DNA of 64,000 nucleotides from Eubacteriales bacterium mix99 (GTDB taxonomy: Bacteria; Bacillota; Clostridia; Caldicoprobacterales; DTU083), in assembly GCA_038396605.1 (NCBI GenBank), contig CP121690.1, forward strand, positions 372,001-436,000, in the 5' to 3' direction. A program made the translations under genes and the position numbers. Of this stretch, positions 24,472 to 33,058 are shown piece after piece. Each line of letters opens with the position of its first letter. The first letter of the stretch is position 1. The notes under the pieces are model-generated. The model did not search any database. It was not told the DNA's origin and saw nothing but the letters and a program-made list of their open reading frames with translations.

Positions 24472-26799
24472 TCAAATATGCCAGATTTCCCCGGCATATT
24501 GCCTTACGGTGCGGTCGCTGGTAAACGGCCCGGCGGCAGCAATGTTCAGCAGGCATTTTTTCGCAAACGCATCCGGATCCCCATAGTCCCTGTTTGCCCG
24601 CAGGCGTGCGTCACAGTACGGCAGAAAATCCAGCAGCAGATAATAAGGATCCGGCTTATGCCAGCTTGCACCCTTCAAGATGGATTGATACAGCTCCTCA
24701 AACCAGCCATAACCGCCATCGTTAAAAGTGCCGTCCACCAGCGTGTCCATCACACGCCGGATGCGCGGCTCCCTCTCATACAGCTTTTCCGGATCGTAGG
24801 AGTCGCTGATCTTTTCCAGATCCTCCACCCGTGCGCCGAAGATGTAGTTGTTCTCCATGCCTGCGTTCTGTACAATTTCAATATTTGCACCGTCATAGGT
24901 ACCCAGGGTCAGCGCACCGTTCATCATGAATTTCATGTTGCCGGTACCGGAAGCCTCGGTACCGGCGGTGGAAATCTGCTCACTGATATCCGCGGCGGGG
25001 ATCAGCTTTTCCGCATAGGAAACATTATAGTTGCTGACGAAAACCACCTGCATTTTGCGATTGACATCATCATCATGATTCACCAGGTCCGCCACCTCAT
25101 TGATAAAATGGATGATCCCCCGGGCACGGTAATACCCCGGTGCCGCCTTTGCGCCAAAAATAAAGGTCGTCGAATAAAACTGCCGTATGCGGCCCTCCTT
25201 TAGGCCAAAGTAAATGTCCAGAATGGAAAAAGCATTGAGCAGCTGACGCTTGTATTCATGCAGACGCTTGATCTGAATGTCAAAAAGATGATCGGTATGC
25301 AGTTCAAAGTGGTCCCTGCGGCGGATATAATCCGCAAGCTGCATTTTTTTTGCATGCTTGATCTTCCGGAACCGTTTTCGGGAGTCCGGATCGTCCGCAT
25401 AGGGCCTCAGCCTGGAAAGCTGCGAAAAATCCGTAATCCAGTCCCTGCCGATACGCTCATCCAGAAAGGAAGCCAGCTCCCGGTTGCACAATGCCAGCCA
25501 CCGGCGCTGGGTTACTCCGTTGGTTTTGTTGTTGAACCGCTCCGGGTACAGTGCGTACCATTCCGGCAGAGCACTTTTCTTAATAATTTCCGTATGGATT
25601 TTTGCAACGCCGTTGGTGGAATGGGTGGCGTAAATCGCCATGCGGGCCATGTGCACCATGCCGTCCTGAATCAGATTGTACTTGCCGCTATCCGTGATAT
25701 GTTTGTTTGCCAGCTCATTGGAAAGACGGTTCTGCAGCATCACCACATACGGATAAACTTCCGGCAGAACAGACTGAAACAGCGGCAGACTCCACTTTTC
25801 CAATGCTTCTGCCATAATGGTATGATTGGTGTAGGCAAAAGTGTTCCGTACAATCTGAAACGCAGGCTCAAACTCTATGTGCCCTTTTGTCATCAGCAGG
25901 CGCAGCAGCTCGGGAATGGAAACCGTCGGATGGGTATCGTTCAGCTGAATGGCATAGGCATCCGCAAATCTGCGATAATCCGTGCCGTCCTTCTTTGTAC
26001 ACGCTGCAAATATCGTCTGCAGGGAAGCACTGGAAAAGAAATACTGCTGCTTTAGGCGCAGGCGCTTGCCTGCTTCGGTATCGTCATTGGGATACAACAC
26101 GGCAGAAATCGCCTCCGCTTCACTCTTCTGACGTACCGATTCACTGTATTTCTGTTCGTTGAACAGTTTGAAGTCAAACGGCACAATGGCTTCCGCCTGC
26201 CACAAACGCAGGGTATTCACCATTTTGCCACCATAGCCGATCACCGGCATATCATACGGAACCGCCCAGACGCTTTGATCTCCGAAATCAACCCGGACTT
26301 TTTCCTCCTCACGACGGATGCTCCATGGATCCCCCCATGCCAGCCAGTCATCAGGTTCCTCCTGCTGACAGCCGTTCACAAAACGCTGCCGGAACAGACC
26401 ATATCGGTAACGGATGCCAAAGCCCATCAGCGGAATCCCCTGTGTGGCTGCACTGTCCAAAAAACAAGCTGCCAGCCGGCCCAGGCCGCCGTTTCCCAAA
26501 GCATCGTCCTCCACATCCTCAAAAACATTGGGATGGATTCCTGCTTCCTTCAGCAGACTTTCCGTTTCCTCCAGCAGATCCAGGTTGAGCAGATTGCTGT
26601 GAATCAGCCGGCCCACCAGGAATTCTGCAGAAAAGTAGCAGGCAATCTTGCCTGTTACCGGCTTCTCCCAGGTGTCCAGGCAGGTATCCAGAGCTGCTTT
26701 GGACACTGCATTGTAAAGCTGTCTGGTAGTAGCTTTGTCCAGCGTGGTATGACATTCTTCCTTTAATTTCCTTACAATTGCTTGTTGAAATGACTGCAT
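24472..26799 (-). CDS. glgP: Glycogen/maltodextrin phosphorylase
   Basis: 775 residues of GT35. Visible blocks are ACYFSAEFLVGRLI, EDDALGNGGLGRLAACFLDS, PYDMPVIGYGG, KRLHEYKRQLLNAF and the PLP-binding site in GTEASGTGNMKFMMNG, where the Lys carries the cofactor. It releases glucose 1-phosphate from the non-reducing end of alpha-1,4-glucans. The ATG at 26799 follows AAAGGAGG by 8 bases; the longer frame has no site. Its start overlaps the end of malQ by 28 bp, so the two are translated from one message. Confidence 0.95.
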   Translation of the reverse strand: MQSFQQAIVRKLKEECHTTLDKATTRQLYNAVSKAALDTCLDTWEKPVTGKIACYFSAEFLVGRLIHSNLLNLDLLEETESLLKEAGIHPNVFEDVEDDALGNGGLGRLAACFLDSAATQGIPLMGFGIRYRYGLFRQRFVNGCQQEEPDDWLAWGDPWSIRREEEKVRVDFGDQSVWAVPYDMPVIGYGGKMVNTLRLWQAEAIVPFDFKLFNEQKYSESVRQKSEAEAISAVLYPNDDTEAGKRLRLKQQYFFSSASLQTIFAACTKKDGTDYRRFADAYAIQLNDTHPTVSIPELLRLLMTKGHIEFEPAFQIVRNTFAYTNHTIMAEALEKWSLPLFQSVLPEVYPYVVMLQNRLSNELANKHITDSGKYNLIQDGMVHMARMAIYATHSTNGVAKIHTEIIKKSALPEWYALYPERFNNKTNGVTQRRWLALCNRELASFLDERIGRDWITDFSQLSRLRPYADDPDSRKRFRKIKHAKKMQLADYIRRRDHFELHTDHLFDIQIKRLHEYKRQLLNAFSILDIYFGLKEGRIRQFYSTTFIFGAKAAPGYYRARGIIHFINEVADLVNHDDDVNRKMQVVFVSNYNVSYAEKLIPAADISEQISTAGTEASGTGNMKFMMNGALTLGTYDGANIEIVQNAGMENNYIFGARVEDLEKISDSYDPEKLYEREPRIRRVMDTLVDGTFNDGGYGWFEELYQSILKGASWHKPDPYYLLLDFLPYCDARLRANRDYGDPDAFAKKCLLNIAAAGPFTSDRTVRQYAGEIWHI

Positions 26800-28337
26800 A
26801 CGCGTGTCCTCCTTTGTGCCATCGTTTCCTCCGGCAGGCGCGCATACAGCCTGCACAAATCATGCATTCCTGCGCTGAGCGTCTCCGTGAGCTGCCCCGG
26901 CAGCAGGCGCCAGCGCCAGTTGGTCCCGACGGTGGACGGACAGTTGGTGCGCGCCTCATTTCCCAGGCCAAGCCAGTCCTGCATCTGCAGCACAACCGTA
27001 TCCGCCGTGCTTGCATAAACGGCACGAATACAGGCTTCCGGCAGGTCTTCTTTCCTTTTCACATTCAGATAATCCTTTGCAAAGCGGAGAACCGCAGAGG
27101 GCTGATGCTGAAAAAAGCCGACCAGTGTCTCGTTGTCATGGGTTCCACCGTAGGCTACACAGTTCTGTACATAATGACAGGGCAGATTTGTATTGCCGTT
27201 TCCGCTGTCAAACGCAAATTCCAACACCTTCATTCCCGGATACCCTGCCGCATCCCGGAGCCTTTCCACCTCCGGCACCACACAGCCCAGGTCTTCCACA
27301 ATGATTCTGGAATTCCCCATCACCGAATGAATGGCACAGACCAAAGCCTCGCCGGGTCCCTGGCGCCATTCCCCTTTTTCCGCTGTGAGATCGCCATAAG
27401 GAATGGCATAATAACGGGCAATACCGATAAAGTGATCAATCCGTACGACATCATACACCTTTGCAGAAAAAGCCATACGGTTTTTCCACCATGTAAATCC
27501 GTCATTTTCCATCTCATTCCAGTTATAAAGCGGGTTGCTCCACAATTGACCTGTAGGGCTGAAATAATCCGGCGGCACACCGGAAACCGCGATGGGACGG
27601 CGATTTTCATCGAGCTGGAACAAATCCGGATGCCTCCAGACGTCTGCACTGTCCAGCGACACGTAAATCGGAATATCACCAATGATCTGAATCCCGTGAT
27701 CATTTGCATAAGATTTCAACTTACCCCATTGCCTGTAAAACTGAAACTGGCAGAACTTCCAGAAATCGATATCGTCCTGCAGGACGTTCCGGTAGTGATC
27801 CACCGCCACTGATTCGCCGGTGCGGATGTCCTGTGGCCATTTCAGCCACTCGTGAGCATCAAAATGCATCTTGACCGCCATGTATAAGCCATAGTCCTCC
27901 AGCCAGTCCTGGTTCCGGCTGCAGAATTTCCGATATTCCTCCGTCGGACAATGCCGGCTGCGGGAAAACGCCTTTTGCAGCACCGTGAAGCGACTCTGAT
28001 AGATTTTGGCGTAATCCACATCGGCAGGGTTGCTGCCCCAGTCCGGCGTGCAGACTTCCTCCCGGGTAAGCAGTCCTTCCCCCACCAGCGTTTCCAGATC
28101 AATAAAATAGGGGTTGCCCGCAAAAGCAGAGAAACTTTGGTATGGGCTGTCGCCATAACTGGTGGGGCCCAGCGGCAGCACCTGCCAGTAGCGCTGACCG
28201 GACGCCTTAAGAAAATCCACAAACCGATAGGCTTCCCTGCCAAACGTGCCAATGCCAAAGCGCGAGGGCAGACTTGCCACCGGTAGTAATACACCTGCAC
28301 CGCGGCCAAACCGCGTCTGTTTTTTTACTGTCTTCAT
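26772..28337 (-). CDS. malQ: 4-alpha-glucanotransferase (amylomaltase)
   Basis: About 521 residues of GH77: RGAGVLLPVASLPSRFGIGT, QVLPLGPTSYGDSPYQSFSA, IGDIPIYVSLDSADVWRHPD, the nucleophile Asp in VVRIDHFIGIARYY, the acid/base Glu in IIVEDLGCVVPEVERLR and the third carboxylate in YGGTHDNETLVGF. It transfers maltodextrin segments and provides longer chains for the phosphorylase. I prefer the ATG at 28337, with a weak AGAAGAG before it; the upstream ATG at 28358 has no site. It is first in a malQ-glgP operon controlled by the LacI-type gene upstream. Confidence 0.94.
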   Translation of the reverse strand: MKTVKKQTRFGRGAGVLLPVASLPSRFGIGTFGREAYRFVDFLKASGQRYWQVLPLGPTSYGDSPYQSFSAFAGNPYFIDLETLVGEGLLTREEVCTPDWGSNPADVDYAKIYQSRFTVLQKAFSRSRHCPTEEYRKFCSRNQDWLEDYGLYMAVKMHFDAHEWLKWPQDIRTGESVAVDHYRNVLQDDIDFWKFCQFQFYRQWGKLKSYANDHGIQIIGDIPIYVSLDSADVWRHPDLFQLDENRRPIAVSGVPPDYFSPTGQLWSNPLYNWNEMENDGFTWWKNRMAFSAKVYDVVRIDHFIGIARYYAIPYGDLTAEKGEWRQGPGEALVCAIHSVMGNSRIIVEDLGCVVPEVERLRDAAGYPGMKVLEFAFDSGNGNTNLPCHYVQNCVAYGGTHDNETLVGFFQHQPSAVLRFAKDYLNVKRKEDLPEACIRAVYASTADTVVLQMQDWLGLGNEARTNCPSTVGTNWRWRLLPGQLTETLSAGMHDLCRLYARLPEETMAQRRTRVCSHFNKQL

Positions 28338-28399
28338 ATATTCACTCTTCTGTTCCATATTTTAATTTTATGATTTCGGAATTTTTGTCATGGCGAACA

Positions 28400-28468
28400 T
28401 TAGGTTGCTGCCAGAAATGCTGCCGATGCCGCTGCAAGGATTCTTTTTCCTTTCATGCCGCGTTTCAT
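28400..28468 (-). pseudogene. Orphan signal-peptide start of a lost sugar-binding protein
   Basis: A strong AAAGGAGAG site precedes an ATG at 28468 and the peptide MKRGMKGKRILAAASAAFLA ending after AT with a TAA. A basic N-terminus plus an Ala-rich hydrophobic core is the beginning of a secreted or lipoprotein signal peptide, and the frame stops where the cleavage site should be. In related maltodextrin operons the binding protein comes first after the operator. A deletion that removed the transporter genes would leave exactly this; a true 22-residue leader peptide is the alternative. Confidence 0.5.
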
Positions 28469-28537
28469 AACCAATACTCTCCTTTCTTGCATACACAGGT
28501 TCATGCCTTTTCAATATGTGTCCGACAACTGATTTTT

Positions 28538-28551
28538 CGAAAACGTTTTCG
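28538..28551. promoter_or_regulatory. LacI-type operator of the maltodextrin operon
   Basis: Perfect 14-bp palindrome CGAAAACGTTTTCG with central CG, 70 bp before the orphan signal-peptide start. Single half-sites of the GAAAACGA type recur near 28603 and 28634. It also resembles a catabolite-responsive element. Confidence 0.6.
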
Positions 28552-28764
28552 GAATTATCTCTATCTTAACATCTGTATTTGAGATATGCAAGAAATTTCG
28601 TGAAAACGATCCTTTCATGATATTACAGTTTCGTTTTCATAAATATATCGTAATTATTATGATAAATATTATAGAAATTTTACAAACTAACCATAGAAGC
28701 TCAAATAATTTCCTTATTGCAGTTTCTCGCTGTAGTTTTCAAAAACAGTATAATCTCTTAAAAA

Positions 28765-29787
28765 CTAAGCCTTTCGGGGAGAAGCACATGATTTTCCGGT
28801 AACGATTTCGGTCTGGTAAACAACATGAAGGTTGGGCCCCTTCCGCTCCATCCGATGGAACAGGATCTCCACAGTCTTTTTCGCAATTCTCTTTTTCGGC
28901 TGTCGCACTGTACAGATGGAAGGCTCATAAAAGCGTGTAATATCGGTGCCGTCATAGCCCATAACGGAAATGTCCTGTGGAATGCGCAGACCTGCATTGA
29001 AGATTGCCTTACATGCGCCTACCGCCAGCTGATCTGCCACGCAGAAAATCGCGGTGGGTCTGCGGCCGGCTTCCAGCAGTTCACGGGTCGCGTCATAACC
29101 GCGCTGCATGGTGAACAATCCACAGTAGCGGACAAAAGCCGGATCAAAACCGATGCCGTTTTTGTTCAACGCGTCGCGGTAACCGCGCAGCCGCAGGCTG
29201 GAAACACCGCCCTGGTCCTGCTCAATGCCGCCGAGAATGGCAATATCCCGGTGTCCGATGGAGCAAAGATAGTCCACTGCCTCCATTGCCGCCTTCCGGT
29301 CATCCACGCCTACGCTGGAATAGGCCTCCGGATCAATCCCGGTCAGCGTGGTCGTGCAGAATATGCTGGGCACCGGCAAACGCTGCAGCTGCTCAAAGGT
29401 ATGGATAAAATACCCTCCGCAGATAATCAGCCCCTGCAGGCGCTTCTCCATCACAAGCTGTACGGCAGTATCCACTCCGCTGACCCCGTTTGTTACCCGG
29501 TGCGGCACCAGGGAATAGCCGTGCTCATTGATTTCCCCTTCAATGATATCCGAAAGATCGGTAAGAAATGGGGTGGCACTGCCTTCCATCAGTAACCCGA
29601 CGGTATTGCTGCGGGTGCGTTTCAGATTGCGCGCCGCATTGTTCGGCTGGTAATCGCATTCCTCCATCACCTGCTGTACCCGTGCCCTGGTTGCCTCGCT
29701 GATATCCGGGTAACCATTCAATGCACGCGAAACTGTTGTGATCGATACTCCAGCCATTCTTGCGATATCCCGGATATTGACATTCAT
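28765..29787 (-). CDS. LacI-family regulator of the maltodextrin operon
   Basis: About 340 residues: a helix-turn-helix (NIRDIARMAGVSITTVSRAL, ending NGYPDISEATR), hinge and sugar-sensing domain (NTVGLLMEGSATPFLTDLSD, ISVMGYDGTDITRFYEP, TVRQPKKRIAKKTVEILF). The ATG at 29787 gives the usual N-terminus; an in-frame GTG at 29796 is possible. It lies directly upstream of the malQ-glgP operon, with a 14-bp palindrome in between, and probably represses it in the absence of maltodextrin. The effector is inferred from context. Confidence 0.9.
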   Translation of the reverse strand: MNVNIRDIARMAGVSITTVSRALNGYPDISEATRARVQQVMEECDYQPNNAARNLKRTRSNTVGLLMEGSATPFLTDLSDIIEGEINEHGYSLVPHRVTNGVSGVDTAVQLVMEKRLQGLIICGGYFIHTFEQLQRLPVPSIFCTTTLTGIDPEAYSSVGVDDRKAAMEAVDYLCSIGHRDIAILGGIEQDQGGVSSLRLRGYRDALNKNGIGFDPAFVRYCGLFTMQRGYDATRELLEAGRRPTAIFCVADQLAVGACKAIFNAGLRIPQDISVMGYDGTDITRFYEPSICTVRQPKKRIAKKTVEILFHRMERKGPNLHVVYQTEIVTGKSCASPRKA

Positions 29788-29943
29788 ACTTTCCACTTTT
29801 CCCTTCGTCTTTCTGCTTACTGCGCGTTTCTGCGACGCTCCCGCCGGATTTCATTTTCATGATTTTCATGTTAGCATCCCCATCCGCATATGTCAAACAG
29901 GAGTCTGCTTTTCCATAGCCATGACATATCTTCTGTGCCGCCC

Positions 29944-29972
29944 TTGACAATCCTCTCATTATTACATATCAT
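29944..29972 (+). promoter_or_regulatory. Promoter of the Rrf2-type regulator, with direct repeats
   Basis: TTGACA, 17 bases, TATCAT. ACATATCAT occurs twice, at 29964 and 29978 (14-base period), over and just after the -10, which would fit self-repression. Confidence 0.6.
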
Positions 29973-30011
29973 TGAATACATATCATATAAGTATGAAATG
30001 GAGACAACAAT

Positions 30012-30458
30012 ATGAGAATTTCAGCAAAGGGCCGCTATGCGCTTGCCGCCATGATCCGTATGGCCGAAAAGTACAACAGCGGCGAATATATTACCGTCAT
30101 CAGCATTTCGGAAAAGCTGGGGATTTCCAAAATTTATCTGGAACAGGTTTTTTCCCTTTTGAAAAGAGGCGGCATTGTCCGTTCCATAAAAGGTGCCCAG
30201 GGCGGGTACCAGCTGATGCGGATGCCGGGGCAGATCACCGTTCTGGACGTTTTATCCGCAGTGGAGCTGTCCCTGTTTGAACCGGCGGAGGACACCGTAC
30301 AGGAGAAGGCTCCGGATATTGAGGCAGCCATGCGGTATTCTGCGTTTGATGTGCTGGACAGTACCATCCGGGATACGCTGGGCCGGATCACACTGTATGA
30401 TCTGGTTGTGGAGGCAGAGAAGCACAAAAAAGGCCAGGGATATATGTTCTATATCTGA
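30012..30458 (+). CDS. Rrf2-family transcriptional regulator without iron-sulfur cysteines
   Basis: 148 residues starting MRISAKGRYALAAMIRMAEK, with the winged helix motif ITVISISEKLGISKIYLEQV and GGYQLMRMPGQITVLDVLSA. IscR/NsrR-type members carry three cysteines near residues 90-105; here the region reads EPAEDTVQEKAPDIEAAMRY and the whole protein has none. It therefore cannot bind a cluster in the usual way. GGAGAC precedes the ATG by 6 bases. No target operon is adjacent; CymR-like cluster-free members are known in this family. Confidence 0.9.
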   Translation: MRISAKGRYALAAMIRMAEKYNSGEYITVISISEKLGISKIYLEQVFSLLKRGGIVRSIKGAQGGYQLMRMPGQITVLDVLSAVELSLFEPAEDTVQEKAPDIEAAMRYSAFDVLDSTIRDTLGRITLYDLVVEAEKHKKGQGYMFYI

Positions 30459-30501
30459 TCCGGCATCAGATGGAGAATGCCATCCGCAGTCTGCCGGATG
30501 A

Positions 30502-30717
30502 TCAGTAAGTGAGTCCCAGGGCATGCAGCTTTCTCCACAGCACAATTACAATGCCCGGGACTTCCACACCAACTGCCTGTAATACCGCCAGCACCAGTGC
30601 CGGTGAAAACAGCAGAAGAAACGCAGCGATGCCATGTCCGTCCCTTTTCCGGATCAGGGGAATCAGGTCCAGGAGCACAATCAGTGCAAATCCGATCACG
30701 ACCAGTGCCAGGCTCAT
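30502..30717 (-). CDS. Small membrane protein of the germination operon
   Basis: About 71 residues with two hydrophobic segments (LALVVIGFALIVLLDLIPL and AFLLLFSPALVLAVLQAV) separated by the basic loop IRKRDGHG. The ATG at 30717 overlaps the stop of the GerAB-type gene by 4 bases and is preceded by GAGGT. Small two-helix proteins at this place are known in several GerA-type operons, where they modulate receptor output. I assign it by position and topology only. Confidence 0.65.
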   Translation of the reverse strand: MSLALVVIGFALIVLLDLIPLIRKRDGHGIAAFLLLFSPALVLAVLQAVGVEVPGIVIVLWRKLHALGLTY

Positions 30718-31844
30718 GTCCTGCACCTCTTCCCCTTTGCCGCAGGCTTTTTCCCGTCCGTTTTGGGCAGCTTTCTCAATTTGGCCAGAAGATACGTCAG
30801 GAACGGTATAAAAATTTCAAAGAACGTCCAGACAATCGGTGTGCTTTCATAACCGGTGACGGCATACTGCACCTCAGATGGCTGGTGCATCGTGAGCCCG
30901 CAGACAGCTATCAGCGCGCCGACGGCCAGCGCAAGATGGCGGAAGGATCTGGTTTCCGTGAGCTGCGCAACGGCTGCCACCGAAACATACTGCAAAAAAG
31001 TAACCTTGAAAAACAGCAGCAAAACCAGTGCGATGACAAACAGAATTTCCATGCGGCTTAAGGCTTCGCCCAAATTGATCAGCCGGAATGCCATCAGGGA
31101 GGGGAACGAAAACAGATTCATCGTGTTGCCCAGCACTGCAATGTCACGCATCATAGTGATCAAAAAGAAGATTCCGCCCATGAGAAAGCCGAGGAAAAGG
31201 TATTTGGAAACCTCCTTCCCGGATAATTGAAGATTGGGCGTAATCATCAGAAGTGCCACCAGCTCACCGAAGGGAATTGTGGTAATGACATGAATGCCCT
31301 GTACATATTTCATAACCGGCTGATCCAGCATAGGCAGAAAATTCTGCAGATTCATCTGATCCATCAGCAGCAGTACGGAAGCAGTCAATATAAGGACGGA
31401 CAGAATGGAAAACAGAAAGCTGTACCGCGTAACCACCCGAATGCCAAACCGGACTGCCCAGCTCGAAACGATCACACACATTACAAGCAGCACAACCGTG
31501 GGCGTCATTTCCATCACAGCAGACCTTGTAATTCCACCCAGATCAGCAAGATTCAGGGAAGTTAGTGTGATAAAGTACCAGACATAAAGCAATCCCAGAA
31601 TTTTCCCCACCACCCGTCCATATACTTCCTCAAAGATCTGAAGCAGATTTTTATCCGGAAACCTTACCATCAAGGTCCGGTACACCCACAGGACAGGAAG
31701 GAAACACACAATTCCGGACAGAATGGCAATCCAGGAATCCTGCTTTGCCACATCCACAACGAACTGGGTCAGAAACGAAGAAGCCTGCAGGAAGCAGGCA
31801 ATCGTGAAAAGGAACTGCGGGCCGGAAATCCGGGCCTTTTCCAT
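30714..31844 (-). CDS. Spore germination permease subunit (GerAB/GerKB family)
   Basis: About 376 residues, nearly all hydrophobic with about ten transmembrane segments, of the APC-related germination permease family (ISGPQFLFTIACFLQASSFL, IPFGELVALLMITPNLQLSG, EFGW-like loops). The ATG at 31844 begins 2 bases after the GerAC stop and yields MEKARISGPQF. The longer frame to 31976 lies inside the previous gene and is rejected. It forms the germinant-binding B subunit in the spore inner membrane. Confidence 0.9.
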   Translation of the reverse strand: MEKARISGPQFLFTIACFLQASSFLTQFVVDVAKQDSWIAILSGIVCFLPVLWVYRTLMVRFPDKNLLQIFEEVYGRVVGKILGLLYVWYFITLTSLNLADLGGITRSAVMEMTPTVVLLVMCVIVSSWAVRFGIRVVTRYSFLFSILSVLILTASVLLLMDQMNLQNFLPMLDQPVMKYVQGIHVITTIPFGELVALLMITPNLQLSGKEVSKYLFLGFLMGGIFFLITMMRDIAVLGNTMNLFSFPSLMAFRLINLGEALSRMEILFVIALVLLLFFKVTFLQYVSVAAVAQLTETRSFRHLALAVGALIAVCGLTMHQPSEVQYAVTGYESTPIVWTFFEIFIPFLTYLLAKLRKLPKTDGKKPAAKGKRCRT

Positions 31845-31846
31845 CC

Positions 31847-33058
31847 TCAATTTTGATCCACTCCCATCTCCAGCGATTCCACAACCTGCCCGGTAGACGG
31901 AATCCGCACCCGGACTTTCACATCCAGCTCCGTTTCCGGAAAGATTTTGTCCCATTGCTTCTTCATTTTTCTCCACTCCCTGGGATACTTGCGGTATACG
32001 GACATACCAATCCCATAAATATCGGAATTCAAATCCCGCACTATGTCAAACGTATTTACGATGGCATTCCGGATTTCATTCCGGGAAGCCGCCATGAGAT
32101 AAGTCATCAGTCCATCCGGTGTAAAGCCCTGAAATCCCTTCAGCTCACCAACAATGGCAGAGGCATCCACATTCAGCTTTACCTGTACGCTCCCATCCTC
32201 CCGGAGTGTGACATCCCTTTTGCAATCCAGATTTGTAATCTCTATTTCCGCAGTCCCCGATTCGGATCTGGTTTTAAACCTGCCTCTTTTTACATCCCCC
32301 ATGGCCCAGAGATATCCCGGTACATTCTGATTGTCCAGCCGGCCAATCACCCGATCTCCCTTGAACACTGCCAATCCGACAATTTTTATCCGGTCCTTGT
32401 CATTCATCCGGGTCAGTGTTACCACCGGCGCGACAGGAGATGTGGCCTGCTCCAGCAGCCGGGATACAAAATCCTTCAGGCGTACATGATAGTAAGGAGA
32501 TGTCTGGGACAGCTTCTCCATCATCCGCCAGAGATAGACGCCCGAAATCCTGTCCTCTCCCGTATCGGCGGTAAGCAACTTTTCTGCGTGCCCGTCCACC
32601 ACCATGATCAGTGCTTCCATACGCGTTTCCTCATCCCGCAGGAACAGATCCAGGTGATCCCTGATTCCCCCCTGCTTTGCCAGATCCGACCCAATCAGCA
32701 CGGCCTGATTATGATCCAGCATCAGGGTACGGCTGCTGTCCCGGTCAATGTCCAAAACCGCTCCTGATACGGTATCTGATGTACTTCGGACAAGCAATGT
32801 TGGCTTTTCCTCAGTGGACCCGCCGCCGCCGGGCGCTACGGATCCCTTGGCTTCCGGTTTTCCGATCTGAAAGGCAATATTCATCTCGTCGCTGTTATCC
32901 GCCTTGTCCAATGAGACACCGGTGACAATGAACAGCTCATTCAGCTCCCGGCTGTCCCAACAGCCGGATAAAGCTGCAGGGATCAAAAAGCTCAGCAGAA
33001 CAGCTGCTGTAATGCGCCGGAATCGTGTTCGCCGAAATCGCATCCCTGATACCGTCAT
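31847..33058 (-). CDS. Spore germination lipoprotein (GerAC/GerKC family)
   Basis: 403 residues with a signal peptide and lipobox (FLIPAALSGCWDSRELNEL); CWDSREL is the hallmark start of the mature GerAC protein. Later blocks include LDHNQAVLIGSDLAKQG and GVYLWRMMEKLSQTSPYYHV. It is anchored to the outer face of the spore inner membrane as the C subunit. Its ATG overlaps the TGA of the GerAA gene by 4 bases. Confidence 0.92.
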   Translation of the reverse strand: MTVSGMRFRRTRFRRITAAVLLSFLIPAALSGCWDSRELNELFIVTGVSLDKADNSDEMNIAFQIGKPEAKGSVAPGGGGSTEEKPTLLVRSTSDTVSGAVLDIDRDSSRTLMLDHNQAVLIGSDLAKQGGIRDHLDLFLRDEETRMEALIMVVDGHAEKLLTADTGEDRISGVYLWRMMEKLSQTSPYYHVRLKDFVSRLLEQATSPVAPVVTLTRMNDKDRIKIVGLAVFKGDRVIGRLDNQNVPGYLWAMGDVKRGRFKTRSESGTAEIEITNLDCKRDVTLREDGSVQVKLNVDASAIVGELKGFQGFTPDGLMTYLMAASRNEIRNAIVNTFDIVRDLNSDIYGIGMSVYRKYPREWRKMKKQWDKIFPETELDVKVRVRIPSTGQVVESLEMGVDQN

